Assembly (NCBI RefSeq): GCF_017916425.1
Contig: NZ_JAFMSX010000002.1
Location: 118,413 to 182,412 of the forward strand
Origin: Nocardioides sp. SYSU D00065
GTDB taxonomy: Bacteria > Actinomycetota > Actinomycetes > Propionibacteriales > Nocardioidaceae
Direction: 5' to 3'
DNA: 64,000 nucleotides
The notes beneath the pieces were generated by a model that was not told the origin of the DNA, searched no databases, and was given only the letters and a program-made list of their open reading frames with translations. Every line of letters begins with the position of its first letter. The first letter of the stretch is position 1. The translations under genes were made by a program, and so were the position numbers. This document shows positions 41,908-50,754 of the stretch, one piece after another.

Positions 41908-43002
41908 TCAGATGTAGCGCTCGGTGATGCTGGACTCGGCGAGGCGGGACAGGCCCTCGCGGACGCTGCGGGCGCGGAGCTCGCCGACGCCGTCCACGGC
42001 CTGAAGGTCCTCGATGCCGGCCGAGAGGAGCTGCTGCAGGCCACCGAAGTGGTCGACGAGGCGGTCGACGACCGCCGCCGGCAGGCGAGGGACCTTGGCG
42101 AGGAGCCGGTAGCCCCGGGGCGCGACGGCCGCGTCGAGGTGCTCGGCGCCGCCGAGACCGATGGCGCGGGCGACCGCAGCCGGGTCGACCAGCTCGGTCG
42201 GCAGCAACCCCTCGAGCTCGGCCAAGTGGGACTCCGGGCTGGCCTGGCGGCGCTTGCCGCCCGGCAGGTAGTCGCGCACGACGAGCTCGCGCTCGGCGTC
42301 CACGCCCGTGACGAGCTCCTCGAGCTGGAGGGAGAGCAGGCGGCCGTCGGTGCCCAGCTCCAGGACGTAGTCCTCGATCTCCCGGGCGATGCGGATGACC
42401 ATCTCCAGGCGCTGGGCGACCACGGCGACGTCGCGCACGGTGACCAGGTCCTCGATCTCCAGGGCTGACAGCGTCGCGGACACCTCGTCGAGGCGGAGCT
42501 TGTAGCGCTCCAGCGTCGCCAGCGCCTGGTTGGCACGCGACAGGATCTTGCCGGAGTCCTCGAGCACGTGCCGGATGTCGCCGACGTACGCCGCGATGAT
42601 CTGCATCGACTGCGACACCGAGATGACCGGGTGCCCGGTCTGCTTGGCGACGCGCTCGGCGGTGCGGTGGCGCGTGCCGGTCTCCTCCGACGGGATCGTG
42701 TGGTCGGGCATCAGGTGGACCGCGGCGCGGTGCACGCGGGTGATGTCCTTGTCGAGGATGATCGCGCCGTCCATCTTCGCCAGCTCACGCAGACCGGTGG
42801 CGCTGAACGGCACGTCCAGCGTGAAGCCGCCGGTGGAGATCGAGTCGACGGTCCTGTCCTGGCCCAGCACGATCAGGGCCCCGGTGCGACCGCGCAGGAT
42901 CCGCTCCAGGCCGTCGCGCAGCGGCGTGCCGGGCGCGATGGAGGCGAGAGTGGCGCGCAGCCTCAGCTGCTCGTCGATGCGGTCTGCCACCCGGTCCTCC
43001 AC
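41908..43002 (-). CDS. disA: DNA-integrity scanning diadenylate cyclase DisA
   Basis: The 364-residue protein makes cyclic di-AMP while scanning DNA for branched structures. The DAC domain (about residues 12-150) has the two active-site motifs: Asp-Gly-Ala in AKMDGAIIL and Arg-His-Arg in [15 protein letters not shown] helical spine follows, and the C-terminus has a helix-hairpin-helix DNA-binding region ([26 protein letters not shown]). The GTG at 43002 has GAGGAG just upstream; a GTG four codons later is possible. It lies downstream of radA on the same strand, with its own TACACT box in the 94-base gap. Confidence 0.94.
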   Translation of the reverse strand: MEDRVADRIDEQLRLRATLASIAPGTPLRDGLERILRGRTGALIVLGQDRTVDSISTGGFTLDVPFSATGLRELAKMDGAIILDKDITRVHRAAVHLMPDHTIPSEETGTRHRTAERVAKQTGHPVISVSQSMQIIAAYVGDIRHVLEDSGKILSRANQALATLERYKLRLDEVSATLSALEIEDLVTVRDVAVVAQRLEMVIRIAREIEDYVLELGTDGRLLSLQLEELVTGVDAERELVVRDYLPGGKRRQASPESHLAELEGLLPTELVDPAAVARAIGLGGAEHLDAAVAPRGYRLLAKVPRLPAAVVDRLVDHFGGLQQLLSAGIEDLQAVDGVGELRARSVREGLSRLAESSITERYI

Positions 43003-43038
43003 GTGCTCCTCGGCGGCCGCCCGTGCGCCGTCGGGTGA

Positions 43039-43044
43039 AGTGTA
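43039..43044 (-). promoter_or_regulatory. -10 element (TACACT) of disA
   Basis: TACACT on the minus strand lies 36 bases before the GTG start, in the gap between radA and disA. Confidence 0.4.
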
Positions 43045-43096
43045 GGGGCGTCAGGGCCCGATCCACCGATCCATTGTCGTTGCGGACGCCGGCAGG

Positions 43097-44500
43097 TCAG
43101 AGCGGAGGCGTGAGCTCGAGGGTGAGCAGCGCCCCGACGATGTCGTCGACCTCGATCACGCGGAGCCCGTCGACCATCCGCCGGGTGGGAATGCCGCGCT
43201 CGCCGGCGAGGCTGCGTCCGCGGGGCACGACGGCCACCTTGAAGCCCAGCCGGGCCGCCTCGGCGATGCGCTGGGGCAGGTCGCGCACGCGTCGCAGCTC
43301 GCCCGCCAGCCCGATCTCGCCGATGGCCACCGCGCCGCGCGGCGGCGGCACGCCGAGGTGGGAGCTGGCGACGGCGACGGCGACGGCGAGGTCCGCGGCG
43401 GGATCGTGCAACCGGGCGCCGCCGACGGTGGCGACGAAGGTGTCGCTGCCCGCGATGCGCAGGCGGGCGTGGCGCTGCAGGACCGCGAGGACGATGTCGA
43501 CGCGCGAGGACTCCACGCCGGAGACGGTGCGGCGCGGGCGCTCGAGGGGCGAGGGCGACAGCAGCGCCTGCACCTCCGCCAGCAGCGGCCGGCGTCCCTC
43601 CATCGTGACCGCGACGCAGGTGCCGGAGACGTCCTGGGTGTGGTGCTCGACGAACAGACCCGTCGGGTCGGTGACGGCCGAGATCCCCTCGGAGGACAGG
43701 TCGAAGCACCCGACCTCGTCGACCGGGCCGTAGCGGTTCTTCATCGCCCGGACCATCCGGAAGCGCGAGTTGCGCTCGCCCTCGAAGTGCAGGACCACGT
43801 CGACGAGGTGCTCCAGCACGCGCGGTCCCGCGATGGAGCCGTCCTTGGTCACGTGGCCCACCAGCACGGTCGTGATGTTGCGCGTCTTGGCGACGCGGAT
43901 GAGTGCGGCGGCGACCTCCTTGACCTGCGTGACGCCGCCGGGGACCCCGTCGATGCCGGAGGCGCCGATCGTCTGGATCGAGTCGACCACCAGGAGCGTG
44001 GGCCGCACCTCCTCGATGTGCGTGAGCACGGCGCCCAGGTCGGTCTCCGCGGCCAGGAACAGCTCGTCGTGGACCCCGCCGGTGCGGTCGGCGCGCAGCC
44101 GCACCTGGGCCGCCGACTCCTCGCCGGTGACGTAGAGCGTGCGCTGGTGCACGCGCGCGGTCTGCGCGGCCACCTCGAGCAGCAGCGTGCTCTTGCCGAC
44201 CCCGGGCTCACCGGCCAGCAGGATCGCCGCGCCGGGGACCAGCCCGCCCCCGAGCACGCGGTCGAGCTCCGGCACACCGCTCGAGCGCGCGACGGACTCG
44301 GTGATCGCGACCTGACCGATCGGGACGGCCGGCGTCGACACCGGACCGGCCGCCGCGCGCAGGGCGGGCGCGCCGGCCTCCGCCACTGATCCCCAGGCCT
44401 GGCACTCGCCGCAGCGACCGACCCACTTGCCCGTCTCCCATCCGCACTCGGAGCAGCGGTAGGAGGGGCGGGTCTTGGCGGGACGGGCGGGGGCGGGCAT
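43097..44500 (-). CDS. radA: DNA repair protein RadA (Sms)
   Basis: The 467-residue RecA-like helicase processes recombination intermediates. It has an N-terminal C4 zinc finger (CSECG and CGEC near residues 17-37), Walker A GEPGVGKST near residue 96, the RadA-specific KNRYG motif in AMKNRYGPVDE and a C-terminal Lon-protease-like domain. The ATG at 44500 lies seven bases after a TAGCGT box. The following gene, disA, is its known functional partner at recombination intermediates in Bacillus. Confidence 0.94.
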   Translation of the reverse strand: MPAPARPAKTRPSYRCSECGWETGKWVGRCGECQAWGSVAEAGAPALRAAAGPVSTPAVPIGQVAITESVARSSGVPELDRVLGGGLVPGAAILLAGEPGVGKSTLLLEVAAQTARVHQRTLYVTGEESAAQVRLRADRTGGVHDELFLAAETDLGAVLTHIEEVRPTLLVVDSIQTIGASGIDGVPGGVTQVKEVAAALIRVAKTRNITTVLVGHVTKDGSIAGPRVLEHLVDVVLHFEGERNSRFRMVRAMKNRYGPVDEVGCFDLSSEGISAVTDPTGLFVEHHTQDVSGTCVAVTMEGRRPLLAEVQALLSPSPLERPRRTVSGVESSRVDIVLAVLQRHARLRIAGSDTFVATVGGARLHDPAADLAVAVAVASSHLGVPPPRGAVAIGEIGLAGELRRVRDLPQRIAEAARLGFKVAVVPRGRSLAGERGIPTRRMVDGLRVIEVDDIVGALLTLELTPPL

Positions 44501-44507
44501 GCTCGCC

Positions 44508-44513
44508 ACGCTA
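44508..44513 (-). promoter_or_regulatory. Leaderless promoter -10 (TAGCGT) of radA
   Basis: TAGCGT on the minus strand is followed by seven bases and the ATG at 44500. Confidence 0.55.
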
Positions 44514-44603
44514 GGCGAGGGCACCGACAGCGCCCGTGGCGGCACGCCCACGGCGCCGTGCGGAGCGGGACGGGCTCCGGTAGAGGCAGGTGCGTACGGA
44601 CCG

Positions 44604-44657
44604 TTGTCCACAGAACGTCCTCGCATCCTGTGGAGATCGGTCGCAGCCTGTGGACAG
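44604..44657. promoter_or_regulatory. Cluster of DnaA-box-like sites in the radA-lacI gap
   Basis: TTGTCCACA (44604-44612) is a perfect actinobacterial DnaA box. On the other strand are CTGTCCACA (from 44649-44657, one mismatch) and ATCTCCACA (from 44629-44637), exactly 20 bases apart. The rest of the 305-base gap holds only the two promoters and GC-rich sequence. The sites could instead be operators for the adjacent LacI protein. Confidence 0.45.
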
Positions 44658-44743
44658 CGACCGGGCGTTGGGGACGGCGGTCCGGCAGGGCAGCGCGCCG
44701 GACCTCGTCCGGCGGGCAGGCATCCTCGCCGACGGGCAAGGCT

Positions 44744-44749
44744 TATGCT
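44744..44749 (+). promoter_or_regulatory. -10 element (TATGCT) of the lacI-family gene
   Basis: TATGCT lies 56 bases before the ATG at 44806, which has its own GGAGGGA ribosome site. Confidence 0.4.
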
Positions 44750-44805
44750 GCGGCAACGCGATCGCCTCACCGGAGACGACGGTCGCGGCGAGGCGGAGGG
44801 AACGC

Positions 44806-45873
44806 ATGGGGCGCAGCGACCACCGGGCGGGCAGCCAGCTGCCCGTCACGCCGCCGACCCTGGCCGACGTCGCGGAGCGCGCCGGGGTCTCGCGACAGAC
44901 CGTCTCCAACGCCGTGAACAACCCCGACCTGCTGCGTCCCGACACCCTCGAGCGGGTCCGGCAGACGATCGCGGAGCTCGGCTACTCGCCCAACCGGGCG
45001 GCGCGCAACCTGCGCACCCGTACGTCGTCGCTCATCGGCCTGCGTTTCACGCCCATGCAGGAGGGCACGGCCAACGCGGCGATGGACCGCTTCGTGCACT
45101 CGCTGGTCGAGGCCAGCGAGGAGGCCGGCTACCACGTCCTGCTCTTCCCCGGCGACGACGAGGACCCGATCGGGGGCTACGACAACCTGCTCCGCTCCAC
45201 CGCGGTGGACGCGTTCGTCGTCACCGACACCTACCTCGGCAATCCGCAGGCGGCGTGGCTGAGCCAGCAGCGGGCCCCGTTCGTCGCGTTCGGCCGGCCG
45301 TGGGACGACGAGCAGGCGCGTCACGTGTGGGTCGACGTGGACGGCGCGGCCGGCATCCGGCTCGCCACCCAGCACCTCATCGACCGCGGCCACACCCGCA
45401 TCGCCTGGATCGGCTGGCGCAAGGACTCCCCGATCGGGGAGGACCGCCGCTCGGGCTGGGTCTCGACGATGCACGAGAACGGCCTGTCCACGACCGGCCT
45501 GGCGTCGCGGGTCGAGGACGTCGTCCACAGCGGCGCCGAGGCTGCGGCCGTGCTCCTCGACGAGTCGCGCCCGACCGCGTTCGTCTGCGCGTCCGACACG
45601 CTGGCGATGGGCGTGCTGCACACGCTCTGGATCCGCCAGCTCGCCCCGGGCCGGGACATCGCGGTGGTCGGCTTCGACGACTCCCAGGTGGCCCAGGTCT
45701 ACCCGGTGGGGCTCACGTCCGTACGCCAGCCGCTCGAGGACGTGGCGGTCGAGATCGTCCGCAGCCTGCGGGCGCTGCTGTCGCACCAGCCGGTCGAGTC
45801 GCGAGGCGTGCTCCTCGAGCCGACGCTGGCGATCCGCGAGTCCAGCCAGCCGGAGCCCCTGCCGAAGCCGTGA
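44806..45873 (+). CDS. LacI family transcriptional regulator
   Basis: The 355-residue repressor has an N-terminal helix-turn-helix and hinge (LADVAERAGVSRQTVSNAVNN, about residues 19-39, then RAARNLRTRTSS). A periplasmic-binding-protein-like effector domain follows, ending with DIAVVGFDDSQVAQVYPVGLTSVRQP. The ligand is unknown, probably a sugar or sugar-like molecule. No sugar transporter lies beside it. The closest sugar-related genes are the ebo operon, which ends about 1.4 kb downstream on the opposite strand, so control of that operon is possible but unproven. GGAGGGA precedes the ATG. Confidence 0.88.
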   Translation: MGRSDHRAGSQLPVTPPTLADVAERAGVSRQTVSNAVNNPDLLRPDTLERVRQTIAELGYSPNRAARNLRTRTSSLIGLRFTPMQEGTANAAMDRFVHSLVEASEEAGYHVLLFPGDDEDPIGGYDNLLRSTAVDAFVVTDTYLGNPQAAWLSQQRAPFVAFGRPWDDEQARHVWVDVDGAAGIRLATQHLIDRGHTRIAWIGWRKDSPIGEDRRSGWVSTMHENGLSTTGLASRVEDVVHSGAEAAAVLLDESRPTAFVCASDTLAMGVLHTLWIRQLAPGRDIAVVGFDDSQVAQVYPVGLTSVRQPLEDVAVEIVRSLRALLSHQPVESRGVLLEPTLAIRESSQPEPLPKP

Positions 45874-45874
45874 G

Positions 45875-45899
45875 CGCCGGCCCTCCGGGACGCCCGGCG
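45875..45899. terminator. Weak hairpin between the lacI-family and methyltransferase genes
   Basis: CGCCGG (45875-45880) can pair with CCGGCG (45894-45899) across a 13-base loop in the 36-base convergent gap. Confidence 0.25.
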
Positions 45900-45909
45900 G
45901 CTGGAGCGG

Positions 45910-46593
45910 CTAGAAGTGGCGCCACCAGAGGTTGACGGCGTAGTCGACCGACGTCCCGGTGTGCGAGTCCAGTGCCTGCTCGGCCGCCGCGGGCGGCAGC
46001 TCGATGCGGACGACGGCCTCGAGGTCCGTGCGGGACGCGAACGACCAGCCCATGTCGATGCGTCGGCGCTGCCAGCCGTGCATCGACCAGAAGCGCTCGA
46101 CGGCGTCCGGGTCCACCTCGGGGAACCCGCGCCGGAACCACTCGCCGAACGTCGAGCGGGTGGGGTCGTTGTCGATCACGAACGCGGTGCCACCGCGGCG
46201 CACGACCCGGTCCAGCTCACGCAGGCCCGGCTCGCAACCCGGCCCGAAGAAGTACGCCCAGCGCGCGTGCGCGACGTCGACCGACGCGTCCGGGACGGGC
46301 AGCTCCTCGGCCGCCCCGTCGAGAACGGTGACGTTGGCGAGCACGCGCGTACGACGGCGCGCGAGGGCCGCGAGGGGCGGGTGCGGCTCCACGCCGACCA
46401 CCCGCTGCGCGGAGCCGGCCCACAGCGGCAGGTGGAAGCCGCTGCCGCAGCCGATGTCGAGCATCATGCGCCCGGCCCAGTCGCCGATCTCGCGCATGGC
46501 GGCGGTGATGCGGCCGTGCGGGTCGGCAGCGCGGTTCTCGAGCTCGTAGAGCTCGGGGGTGTTCCAGATGTTGGGGGAGGGCCGGGGCTTCAG
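45910..46593 (-). CDS. Class I SAM-dependent methyltransferase
   Basis: The protein of about 227 residues has a Rossmann methyltransferase fold: motif I LDIGCGSGFHLPLWAG, the acidic end of strand 2 VVGVEPHPPL, and VLDGAAEELPVPDASVDVAHARW as motifs II-III. The acceptor is unknown. The start is uncertain. No ATG, GTG or TTG is available where family homology begins; a CTG at 46593 overlaps the upstream stop (CTGA), and the next usable codon is a GTG at 46665, which would overlap the VOC gene by about 75 bases. Its stop is TAG. It is probably co-transcribed with the VOC gene. Confidence 0.78.
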   Translation of the reverse strand: MKPRPSPNIWNTPELYELENRAADPHGRITAAMREIGDWAGRMMLDIGCGSGFHLPLWAGSAQRVVGVEPHPPLAALARRRTRVLANVTVLDGAAEELPVPDASVDVAHARWAYFFGPGCEPGLRELDRVVRRGGTAFVIDNDPTRSTFGEWFRRGFPEVDPDAVERFWSMHGWQRRRIDMGWSFASRTDLEAVVRIELPPAAAEQALDSHTGTSVDYAVNLWWRHF

Positions 46594-47228
46594 ATCCGGA
46601 CCAGGCCCTGCGGGGTCTGGATCTGCACCGCCACGATGCCGGGGGTGCCGTTGGGGGCGACCCACTCGACCTTGACGTCCTCCAGCGGTGCCTCCACGGT
46701 CTCGCCGAGCCACTCGCTGACCCGCTGGGGGTCACCGGCGATCTCCAGGCAGGCCAGCGAGAACTCGCCGGTGGCGCCGCTGCTGGGGTGCAGGTCGGCC
46801 GGCGAGTGCCACTCGATGAAGAACGGCAGCTGCGGGTCGGAGATCAAGCCGTTGACGCCGATCTGGCGCCACAGCAGCTCGGTGCCGTCGGGGCGGTGCC
46901 GGTTGCCCTTGACCGCTTCGCGGCCCAGGCGGGACTCGATGAGGGCGATGTCGTCGACGGCGACGACCCAGCCCATCCAGCCCCCGCCCAGTGCGGAGCG
47001 GGCGCGGACGGCCTGGCCGAAGGGGGCTTTGTCGCTGGCGGGGTGGTCGAGCACCTCGACCACCTCCACGTAGGTGCCGCCGGCCAGCGGGAGGATCATG
47101 TTGCGGGTTCCGAAGCGAGGGTGCACGCCTCCGTCGACGAACTCCGTGCCGAGCAGCCCCCCGATGCGCTGGGCGGTGCTGGCGAGTCCATCAGGTCCGG
47201 CGGCGAAGCTGACGTGGTCCAGGCGCAT
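46590..47228 (-). CDS. VOC (glyoxalase-like) superfamily protein
   Basis: The 212-residue protein is of the vicinal oxygen chelate superfamily, in the glyoxalase-like subgroup with two related halves. It begins RLDHVSFAAGP (metal-ligand His) and has GGTYVEVVEVLDHP with the Glu position near residue 55. FFIEWHSPADLHP in the second half follows the family's beta-alpha pattern. The substrate is unknown. A CAGAAT -10 box lies six bases before the ATG, so it is expressed separately from the ebo operon that ends 60 bases upstream. Confidence 0.8.
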   Translation of the reverse strand: MRLDHVSFAAGPDGLASTAQRIGGLLGTEFVDGGVHPRFGTRNMILPLAGGTYVEVVEVLDHPASDKAPFGQAVRARSALGGGWMGWVVAVDDIALIESRLGREAVKGNRHRPDGTELLWRQIGVNGLISDPQLPFFIEWHSPADLHPSSGATGEFSLACLEIAGDPQRVSEWLGETVEAPLEDVKVEWVAPNGTPGIVAVQIQTPQGLVRI

Positions 47229-47234
47229 GTCCAG

Positions 47235-47240
47235 ATTCTG
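47235..47240 (-). promoter_or_regulatory. Leaderless promoter -10 (CAGAAT) of the VOC gene
   Basis: CAGAAT on the minus strand is followed by six bases and the ATG at 47228. A 10-bp palindrome, TTGACGTCAA (47282-47291), overlaps the end of the upstream gene. Confidence 0.45.
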
Positions 47241-47287
47241 GTCCGACCGCTCCGCGTCCGCCACACCGGGGTGGTGGTTTCTTGACG

Positions 47288-48658
47288 TCAAGACGTGCCG
47301 GCGAGCCTCAGCATAAGGTCGCGCACGTCCGTGGCGGCCACCGAGCCGGTGACAGCGCCCGGCGTGCTGCACACGAGCATCGGGCCGAGCGTGGGGTCCT
47401 TCGGCAGCCGGCCGTGGGTGCCGCGCACCGGCGACGGGTCGAGCGGCACCACCTTCATCGCGTAGCGCAGCCCTGCCATCTTCTTGGCGAGGGTGAGTCC
47501 GGCCTTGAGCTTCACCGCCTTGTCCTCGGGGTCGAAGAACAGCTCGGCGGGGTCGTAGCCGGGCTTGCGGTGGATCTCCACGCCGCGGGCGAAGTCGGGC
47601 GCCCGCGCGTCGTCGAGCCAGTAGTAGTAGGTGAACCACGCGGTCTCGTCCGCGACGAGCACCAGGTCGCCGGAGCGCTCGTGGTCGAGGCCGTACGCCG
47701 CCTGCGCGCTGCGGTCGAGCACCTGGTCGACGCCGGGCAGGTCGGCACACAGCGCGCGCACCGTCTCGAGGTCGGCCGGGTCGTCGACGTAGACGTGGGC
47801 GACCTGGTGGTCGGCGACGGCGAAGGCCCGCGAGGTCCAGGGGTCGAGGTACTCCATGCCGTCCTGGGTGTAGACCTCGAGCAGCCCGCTGCGGCGCAGC
47901 ATCCGGTTGACGTCCACGGGCTGGTCGGCGTCGGTGATGCCGTACTCCGAGAGCACCAGCGTGGTGGCGCCGGCCCGCTCGGCGTCGTCGAGGAGCGGCG
48001 CGAGCGCGGCGTCGACGTCGCGGGCGGCCTTGACCGCCTCGGGCGAGTCGGGACCGAAGCGCTGGAGGTCGTAGTCGAGGTGCGGGACGTAGCAGAGGGT
48101 GAGGTCGCTGCGCGGCAGGAGCCGCCGGGTGGCGGCGATGATCCACTCGCTCGAGGCGATCGCCGCGGTGGGGCCCCAGTAGGTGAACAGCGGGAACTCG
48201 CCGAGGGCGCCGACGAGCTCGTCGTGCAGCTCGGGCGGGCGGGTGTAGCAGTCGGGTGCCTTCTTGCCGTCCGCGTAGTAGATCGGCCGCGGCGTGACGG
48301 TGTAGTCGGTGGTGGCGCCCATGGCGTACCACCAGCAGACGTTGGCGACGGTGTAGTCGGGGCGCTCGCGTCGGATCGTCTCCCAGACCTTCTCGCCCTC
48401 GACCAGCTTGTTGTGCTGGCGCCACAGGAACACCTCGCCGAGCTCGCGGAAGTACCACCCGTTGCCCACCGCGCCGTGCCCCGACGGCGGCAGGCCGGTG
48501 AGGAAGGTCGACTGCACCGAGCACGTCACGGCGGGCAGGATCGGCTCGAGGGTGGCCTGGGACCCCTGCTCGGCGAGGCGGCGCAGCCGCGGCATGTGCT
48601 GGAGCAGGTCGGGGGTGAGGCCGACGAGGTCGACGACGAGAAGCTTGGGGTGGGCCAC
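47288..48658 (-). CDS. eboF: EboF-like nucleotide pyrophosphatase/phosphodiesterase (alkaline phosphatase superfamily)
   Basis: The 456-residue protein of the type I phosphodiesterase/nucleotide pyrophosphatase family has the nucleophile segment PAVTCSVQSTFLTGLPPSGHG (residues 42-62). Metal-ligand regions are LVVDLVGL at the start, HLDYDLQRFG near residue 195 and VLSEYGITDAD near residue 235. There is no signal peptide, so it is probably cytoplasmic. This is the family of EboF, the last gene of ebo clusters. The GTG at 48658 has AGGA eight bases upstream. It follows eboE by 45 bases. Confidence 0.84.
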   Translation of the reverse strand: MAHPKLLVVDLVGLTPDLLQHMPRLRRLAEQGSQATLEPILPAVTCSVQSTFLTGLPPSGHGAVGNGWYFRELGEVFLWRQHNKLVEGEKVWETIRRERPDYTVANVCWWYAMGATTDYTVTPRPIYYADGKKAPDCYTRPPELHDELVGALGEFPLFTYWGPTAAIASSEWIIAATRRLLPRSDLTLCYVPHLDYDLQRFGPDSPEAVKAARDVDAALAPLLDDAERAGATTLVLSEYGITDADQPVDVNRMLRRSGLLEVYTQDGMEYLDPWTSRAFAVADHQVAHVYVDDPADLETVRALCADLPGVDQVLDRSAQAAYGLDHERSGDLVLVADETAWFTYYYWLDDARAPDFARGVEIHRKPGYDPAELFFDPEDKAVKLKAGLTLAKKMAGLRYAMKVVPLDPSPVRGTHGRLPKDPTLGPMLVCSTPGAVTGSVAATDVRDLMLRLAGTS

Positions 48659-48703
48659 GGTGGCGTCCTGTCCTGTCCTGGGTGCGGGGGAACGATGGAG
48701 TGT

Positions 48704-49873
48704 TCAGTCGAGCGGGGTGAGACCGAGGCCGACCAGCTCGTCGCGCACCCACGCCAGCTCGGCGGCGAGCCCGGCGGCGAGGGCGTCGTCGTCGGCGGGG
48801 GCGCCGTCGGGCAGGACGGACCAGGTGTAGGTCTCGACCTCGAGGTGGTCGGCGCGGGCGGTGTCGCCGCCGAGGAGGGCGGCCAGCGAGGCACGCAGGT
48901 CCTCGCGGCTGTTGCGCAGCGGAGGAGCGGGATCGGCGTGGACCGGCACGTGGAAGTGCACCCGCCACGGTGAGCGGTCGTCGAGCGGCCGGCGGCCCTC
49001 GAGCGCCTCGGGGAGGTCGTCGCGCGACGCGAGCCGCTGGCCGACGCGCTGGCGCACCTGGTGCAGGAAGCGGTCCTCGGAGTACGACGTCAGCGCGGCG
49101 CGGGCGTCCGGGTCGGCCGGATCGTCCACGACGAGGGCCGCGGCCGGCTGCACCTTGACGACGTCGAGGCCGGCGGCGTCGAGGCGGGCGATCGCGTCGG
49201 TCGCGTCCTCGAACCCCACGGCGAGGTGGCAGAGGTCCAGGCAGACGCCGAGCCGCTGCCGGTCGGCCGCGTCCAGGCGGTCGACCGCCTCGGCGATCGA
49301 CTCGATCACGCAGCCCGGCTCGGGCTCGAAGGCCACCCGTACGGTGCGCCCGGTCTTCGCCTCGACCTCGGCCAGCCCCTCGGCCAAGGCCTTGAGGTGC
49401 AGCTCCGCCTGGGACTGGCGGTCGGCGAGCCAGGGCGCGCGCCAGGCGAGCGGGAGCGTCGAGATGCTGCCGCGGGCGGCGTCCTCGGGCAGCAGGGCGG
49501 CGAGCACGTGGGCCACGTCGAGGGTGTAGTCGAGCCGGGCACGCTCGGCCCACGTCGGGTGGTAGACCTTCTTCTTGACCACGTCGCCCTGGAAGGCGGC
49601 GTAGGGGAAGGCGTTGAGGGTGACGATCTCCACGCCGTGCGCGTCGATCGCCTCGCGCAGCCGGGCGACGGCGTCGAGGTCGGACGCGAGACGTCGCGCG
49701 GCTGCGGCCGGGAGCCACATCCCCAGCCCGACGCGGTCGGTCCCGAGGTGCTGGCGCAGCCGGTCGCCGTACGTGCTCACCTGGGCGATCAGCCCGTCGA
49801 CGTCCTCGGCCGGCAGGACGTTGGTGCCGTAGCCGAGGTGGACGACGGTGCCGTCGCGATGCCGCAGCCTCAT
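48704..49873 (-). CDS. eboE: EboE-like xylose-isomerase-type TIM barrel protein
   Basis: The 389-residue AP-endonuclease-2/sugar-isomerase fold protein has the characteristic EboE beginning LRHRDGTVVHLGYGTNVLPAED. Metal-site segments are VAFEPEPGCVIES, VCLDLCHLAVGFED and VHFHVPVHADP. Length and order match the metabolite traffic protein EboE of other ebo clusters. The reaction is unknown. The ATG at 49873 lies two bases past the eboB stop. It is internal to a seven-gene operon. Confidence 0.86.
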   Translation of the reverse strand: MRLRHRDGTVVHLGYGTNVLPAEDVDGLIAQVSTYGDRLRQHLGTDRVGLGMWLPAAAARRLASDLDAVARLREAIDAHGVEIVTLNAFPYAAFQGDVVKKKVYHPTWAERARLDYTLDVAHVLAALLPEDAARGSISTLPLAWRAPWLADRQSQAELHLKALAEGLAEVEAKTGRTVRVAFEPEPGCVIESIAEAVDRLDAADRQRLGVCLDLCHLAVGFEDATDAIARLDAAGLDVVKVQPAAALVVDDPADPDARAALTSYSEDRFLHQVRQRVGQRLASRDDLPEALEGRRPLDDRSPWRVHFHVPVHADPAPPLRNSREDLRASLAALLGGDTARADHLEVETYTWSVLPDGAPADDDALAAGLAAELAWVRDELVGLGLTPLD

Positions 49874-49875
49874 CG

Positions 49876-50754
49876 TCAGTCCCGCGAGCCGCGCAGGATC
49901 GAGTTGCCCTCGAAGGTCGCCGAGGCGTCGGCGGAGGCGCTCGCTGCGTCGGTGGCATCGGGGTCGACCAGCAGCCGCCCGCTCTGGCCGAAGAACTCGA
50001 TCGGGTTGCGCCACAGCACCCGGTCGACGTCGTCCTCGGTGAAGCCGGCCGCGAGCATCGCCGCCCCGGTCTTCGCGGTCTTCAGCGGGTCGCTGCGGCC
50101 CCAGTCGGCGGCGGAGTTGATCAGCACGCGGTCCAGTCCGCGGCGCTGGAGGATGGCGACCATGCGGTGCTCGTCCATCTTGGTGTCCGGGTAGATCGAG
50201 AAGCCCATCCAGCAGCCGGCCTCGTCGACCTGGTCGACGGTGACCTCGTTGAGGTGGTCGACCACCACCATGCCGGGGGCGAGCCCCGACTCGGCGACGA
50301 GCTCGAGGGTGCGGCGGGTGCCCTGCTCCTTGTCGCGGTGCGGGGTGTGCACCATTGCCGGCAGCTCGAACTCGACGGCCAGCTCCAGCTGCCGCACGAA
50401 CGCCTTCTCCTCCTCGACGGTCATCGAGTCGAACCCGACCTCGCCGACGGCCACCACGCCGTCCTTGGCGAGGTAGCGCGGCAGCACGTCGAGCACCTCC
50501 GCGCAGCGGGGGTCGTTGGCCTCCTTGGGGTTCAGCGCGATGGTGCAGTGGTGGGCGATGCCGAACTGCGAGGCGCGGAACCGCTCCCAGCCCACGAGGG
50601 CGTCGAAGTAGTCGGTGAACGAGCCGACGGAGGTGCGCGGCTGGCCCAGCCAGAAGGCCGGCTCGACGAGCGCGCGGACGCCGGCGGCGTACATCGCCTC
50701 GTAGTCGTCGGTGGTGCGCGAGGTCATGTGGATGTGCGGGTCGAAGATGCGCAT
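49876..50754 (-). CDS. eboB: EboB-like TatD-family metal-dependent hydrolase
   Basis: The 292-residue amidohydrolase-fold protein has the metal-binding HxH in FDPHIHMTSRT at the N-terminus, VGEVGFDSM (metal Glu) near residue 103, AMVHTPHRDKEQ and VVDHLNE with further His ligands, and INSAADWGRSDP with the catalytic Asp. It is longer and less nuclease-like than TatD and matches EboB. The ATG overlaps the eboA stop by one base (TGATG). The last 25 residues are a low-complexity Ala/Ser/Asp tail. Substrate unknown. Confidence 0.86.
   Translation of the reverse strand: MRIFDPHIHMTSRTTDDYEAMYAAGVRALVEPAFWLGQPRTSVGSFTDYFDALVGWERFRASQFGIAHHCTIALNPKEANDPRCAEVLDVLPRYLAKDGVVAVGEVGFDSMTVEEEKAFVRQLELAVEFELPAMVHTPHRDKEQGTRRTLELVAESGLAPGMVVVDHLNEVTVDQVDEAGCWMGFSIYPDTKMDEHRMVAILQRRGLDRVLINSAADWGRSDPLKTAKTGAAMLAAGFTEDDVDRVLWRNPIEFFGQSGRLLVDPDATDAASASADASATFEGNSILRGSRD

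Noticed and set aside
44501..44805. Chromosomal replication origin
   Set aside because: DnaA-like boxes are present, but only about three, and dnaA, dnaN and gyrB are absent.
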